Assembly: GCA_014801595.1 (NCBI GenBank)
Contig: JAAVDV010000019.1
Span: 38,943 to 48,712, forward strand
Origin: Bacteroides sp.
GTDB lineage: Bacteria; Bacteroidota; Bacteroidia; Bacteroidales; Muribaculaceae
Reading direction: 5' to 3'
DNA: 9,770 bases
Each line of letters opens with the position of its first letter. Within the stretch, counting starts at the first letter, position 1. The notes under the pieces are model-generated. The model had not been told where the DNA came from. It saw nothing but the letters and a program-made list of their open reading frames with translations, and ran no database searches. The translations under genes and the position numbers were made by a program. Below, piece by piece: positions 8,718 to 9,770 of this stretch.

Positions 8718-8749
8718 TTTGGCTGGTTCAGATAAAAGCGGTAAATTTG
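8718..8749 (+). promoter_or_regulatory. Consensus Bacteroidota promoter driving a small RNA
   Basis: TTTG (8718-8721), exactly 20 bp, then TAAATTTG (8742-8749) is a full match to TTTG-N19-21-TAnnTTTG. It begins 3 bp after the abi stop codon and points away from abi, at a stretch with no ORF. Transcription would start near 8755. Confidence 0.8.
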
Positions 8750-8754
8750 CACAT

Positions 8755-8857
8755 AGAACAGTGCCCATATAGGCTTCTATTTTAGAATGTCGCTATATCT
8801 GCACTATAATAAGGATGTCAAGGCACCCGGCTTCGGCCTGAGGTGCCTTATTTTTTA
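8755..8857 (+). ncRNA. Putative ~100-nt structured RNA paired with the abi gene
   Basis: The unit has its own promoter, no plausible ORF and a strong terminator. Its first half folds into one long nested hairpin: AGTGC (8760-8764) with GCACT (8801-8805); ATATAG (8767-8772) with CTATAT (8793-8798); TTCTA (8775-8779) with TAGAA (8783-8787); loop TTT. Internal loops are CC/CT and GC/TGTCG. About 14 unpaired bases (8806-8819) lead to the terminator hairpin. From memory, AbiF-type HEPN proteins have recently been reported to be encoded beside conserved ncRNAs that act as antitoxins or partners, and linked to the origin of Cas13; this unit fits that layout. An RNA antitoxin or guide-like partner of the Abi protein is therefore the leading inference. 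It could also be an unrelated small RNA. The exact ends are inferred. Confidence 0.65.
8820..8856 (+). terminator. UUCG-capped intrinsic terminator of the small RNA
   Basis: AAGGCACC (8820-8827) pairs with GGTGCCTT (8842-8849). After an asymmetric internal loop (C against TGA) GGC pairs with GCC, closed by a TTCG tetraloop, and ATTTTTTATT follows. This is a textbook Rho-independent terminator. It would end both the small RNA and any abi read-through transcript, since no hairpin lies between abi and the RNA promoter. Confidence 0.9.
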
Positions 8858-8865
8858 TTATATTT

Positions 8866-8928
8866 ACCACCCGTAGCCTCACGATCGGAGCGGATGGTAA
8901 CACAGCGACAACCAAAGTCAGAGTGTGA
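8866..8928 (+). pseudogene. 3'-end remnant of a paralogue of the 658-residue surface protein
   Basis: In frame to TGA at 8926-8928 this encodes TTRSLTIGADGNTATTKVRV. The 658-residue protein has TTGILTIGADGS at the start of its sorting tail and VTTTKVRM at its very end, so the remnant resembles that tail with the middle 30 or so residues removed; alternatively it aligns only with the last 15 residues (TISPDGSVTTTKVRM). The DNA shares 17 identical bases (8906-8922 with 7361-7377). Similarity begins directly after the T-run of the small-RNA terminator, so nothing of the upstream gene remains. It converges on the intact crp-like gene, as the complete gene converges on the crp-like remnant. Confidence 0.75.
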
Positions 8929-8938
8929 CACCATTCCA

Positions 8939-8959
8939 CTATATTCGGATAGAATATAG
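8939..8959. terminator. AT-rich hairpin between convergent genes
   Basis: CTATATTC (8939-8946) and GAATATAG (8952-8959) are perfect 8-bp arms around the loop GGATA. It lies between the surface-protein remnant stop and the stop of the minus-strand regulator gene, so a weak bidirectional terminator is plausible. No T-run follows on either strand. Confidence 0.4.
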
Positions 8960-8981
8960 ATATATCGTCTCGGGGATGGGT

Positions 8982-9068
8982 TTTAAAGATCGGTCTCAGG
9001 GAATTCCTCGCCGTTGCACAGGTTCGGGTCCCGGGCAATGTTGCGCCTTATGCGACTCAGAGTCTGCG
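8982..9068. repeat. 87-bp direct repeat, right copy
   Basis: This is the partner of 7504-7590, with 2 mismatches (8989 and 9022). This copy is the 3' end of the intact Crp/Fnr-family gene, from its stop codon to inside the recognition helix. Confidence 0.92.
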
Positions 9069-9597
9069 GTGTCATCCCCAGATAGGAGGCTATGTGCTGC
9101 AGCGGTATATTGTTGAACGTCGCCGCCGACCGCGCCCTGAGGAAGTTAAGATAGCGGCTCTGGGCATCCCCATAACCCAGCAGAGTCTGTCGACGCTCAA
9201 GCACGAAGAACCCCTCCATAAGATAATTTATACTCCATTGCGCCCATTCGCTGTTGGAGGCGACGAGACGCTTGACATCCTCTATGCGTATGGAATATCC
9301 ATGTGCGTTAGTCAGGGCAGCTATAGTGGAGGATGCCGGCAAATTATGACAATATGAGAACATCGAGGTCACCACATCCCCCGGCGTGGCAAACCAGCGC
9401 GTGTACTCGATGCCGTCGACAAGCGTATAGCAACGAAGCAACCCTTCAAGAAGAATGAACACATCGCGTGCGACCACACCCTGGGCTACAATCTGACCAC
9501 CCTTCTCGACACTGAAGGGCACAAGGCAGTCAACAAGCTCCTCAATCGCCGAATCACTCAGCGGATATATCAGACGTAAAGCATTCTTCAATTCCAT
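8983..9597 (-). CDS. Crp/Fnr-family transcriptional regulator
   Basis: A 204-residue protein, close to the usual 200-230 of the family. Residues 10-125 have the cyclic-nucleotide-binding fold pattern (KGGQIVAQGVVARDVFILLEG, TPGDVVTSMFSY), and residues 140-190 the winged helix-turn-helix (LQHIASYLGMTPQTLSRIRR). The phosphate-binding cassette lacks the usual Arg (NLPASSTIAAL instead of a GxxRSA-type end), so cAMP binding as in E. coli CRP is unlikely, and there is no FNR-type N-terminal cysteine cluster. Many Bacteroidota regulators of this divergent type have unknown ligands. The start at 9597 (complement CAT at 9595-9597) gives the expected N-terminus. It is convergent with the remnant at 8866-8928 and divergent from the possible gene at 9723. 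Its targets cannot be read from the sequence. A second, truncated copy of its 3' end lies at 7505-7590. Confidence 0.9.
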   Translation of the reverse strand: MELKNALRLIYPLSDSAIEELVDCLVPFSVEKGGQIVAQGVVARDVFILLEGLLRCYTLVDGIEYTRWFATPGDVVTSMFSYCHNLPASSTIAALTNAHGYSIRIEDVKRLVASNSEWAQWSINYLMEGFFVLERRQTLLGYGDAQSRYLNFLRARSAATFNNIPLQHIASYLGMTPQTLSRIRRNIARDPNLCNGEEFPETDL

Positions 9598-9669
9598 ACT
9601 TGTTAGATTATAAGTAAGTTTTCTAAATTAGTTAATACTCTCACCTGAGTAAGCAGAATCTTCAGGCGA

Positions 9670-9677
9670 CAAATATA
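9670..9677 (-). promoter_or_regulatory. Possible -7 element of the crp-like gene
   Basis: On the minus strand this reads TATATTTG, a match to TAnnTTTG. Transcription would begin near 9664 and leave a 5' leader of about 65 nt. No matching TTTG box is seen 19-21 bp upstream, so the call is tentative. The rest of the 125-bp divergent region (9598-9722) is AT-rich, with nothing else recognised. Confidence 0.4.
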
Positions 9678-9722
9678 AGAGTCTTATCGGCATAATCTAC
9701 TTAACTTAAATCAAAAAAACCG

Positions 9723-9770
9723 ATGAAATTACTAAAATATTACGCGAATATCACGCGATGGATAAACCGG
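9723..9770 (+). CDS. Possible start of a divergent gene, cut by the window end
   Basis: From the ATG at 9723 the frame is open to the last base, giving MKLLKYYANITRWINR. It is preceded by an A-rich leader (TCAAAAAAACCG), common before Bacteroidota starts, and stands divergent from the crp-like gene. Sixteen codons are too few to identify a product, and no consensus promoter was found before it. Confidence 0.3.
   Translation, partial: MKLLKYYANITRWINR

Noticed and set aside
8793..9038. Minus-strand ORF of 81 codons
   Set aside because: It crosses the terminator, the surface-protein remnant and the 3' end of the crp-like gene in another frame; no promoter or leader is apparent.
7504..9068. 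Insertion sequence or composite transposon
   Set aside because: The repeats are direct copies of a gene end, not inverted terminal repeats, and no transposase or integrase is encoded between them.
9094..9357. Plus-strand ORF of 87 codons
   Set aside because: It is antisense to the well-supported Crp/Fnr-family gene and has no family features.
1..9770. CRISPR array, tRNA or rRNA
   Set aside because: No regularly spaced repeats and no tRNA or rRNA signature sequences were seen on either strand.

Overview
The window looks like chromosomal DNA of a member of Bacteroidota, most likely a gut Bacteroidales with a GC-rich genome; a Muribaculaceae-like origin is a guess. The reasons are long secreted proteins made of fibronectin type III (FN3) and jelly-roll domains with type IX secretion (T9SS) sorting-type C-termini, AT-rich leaders without Shine-Dalgarno sequences, and promoters of the Bacteroidota form TTTG-N19-21-TAnnTTTG.

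Layout. Positions 1-7383 hold three plus-strand genes for large secreted or surface proteins: the 3' end of one (1-726), a 1525-residue protein (755-5332) and a 658-residue protein (5407-7383). The first two are 28 bp apart and are probably one operon. A strong hairpin separates the second from the third. At the right end a Crp/Fnr-family regulator is encoded on the minus strand (8983-9597), and a plus-strand reading frame that may start a new gene is cut by the window end (9723-9770).

Between these lies the most interesting part. A compact AT-rich cassette of about 1.27 kb (7591-8865) sits between two gene remnants. It contains a promoter, an Abi_2/AbiD/AbiF-family gene with the HEPN ribonuclease motif RNKCAH, and directly behind it a second unit with no ORF: a near-perfect Bacteroidota promoter (8718-8749), about 100 nt that fold into one long nested hairpin, and a UUCG-capped terminator (8820-8856). 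I read this as a HEPN toxin-like defence protein paired with a small structured RNA. The abi reading frame is interrupted just after its ATG by a 7-A tract: with six A residues the N-terminus is the expected family sequence, while the sequence as given ends after five codons. This may be phase variation, transcriptional slippage, a real inactivating mutation or a sequencing error.

The cassette is bordered on the left by a copy of the last 27 codons of the Crp/Fnr gene (7504-7590, 85/87 identical to 8982-9068) and on the right by the last 20 or so codons of a relative of the 658-residue protein (8866-8928). The arrangement 'surface protein gene converging on crp-like gene' is therefore present twice, broken in complementary ways. 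This is a footprint of recombination that brought in the cassette, and the 87-bp direct repeats could allow its loss.
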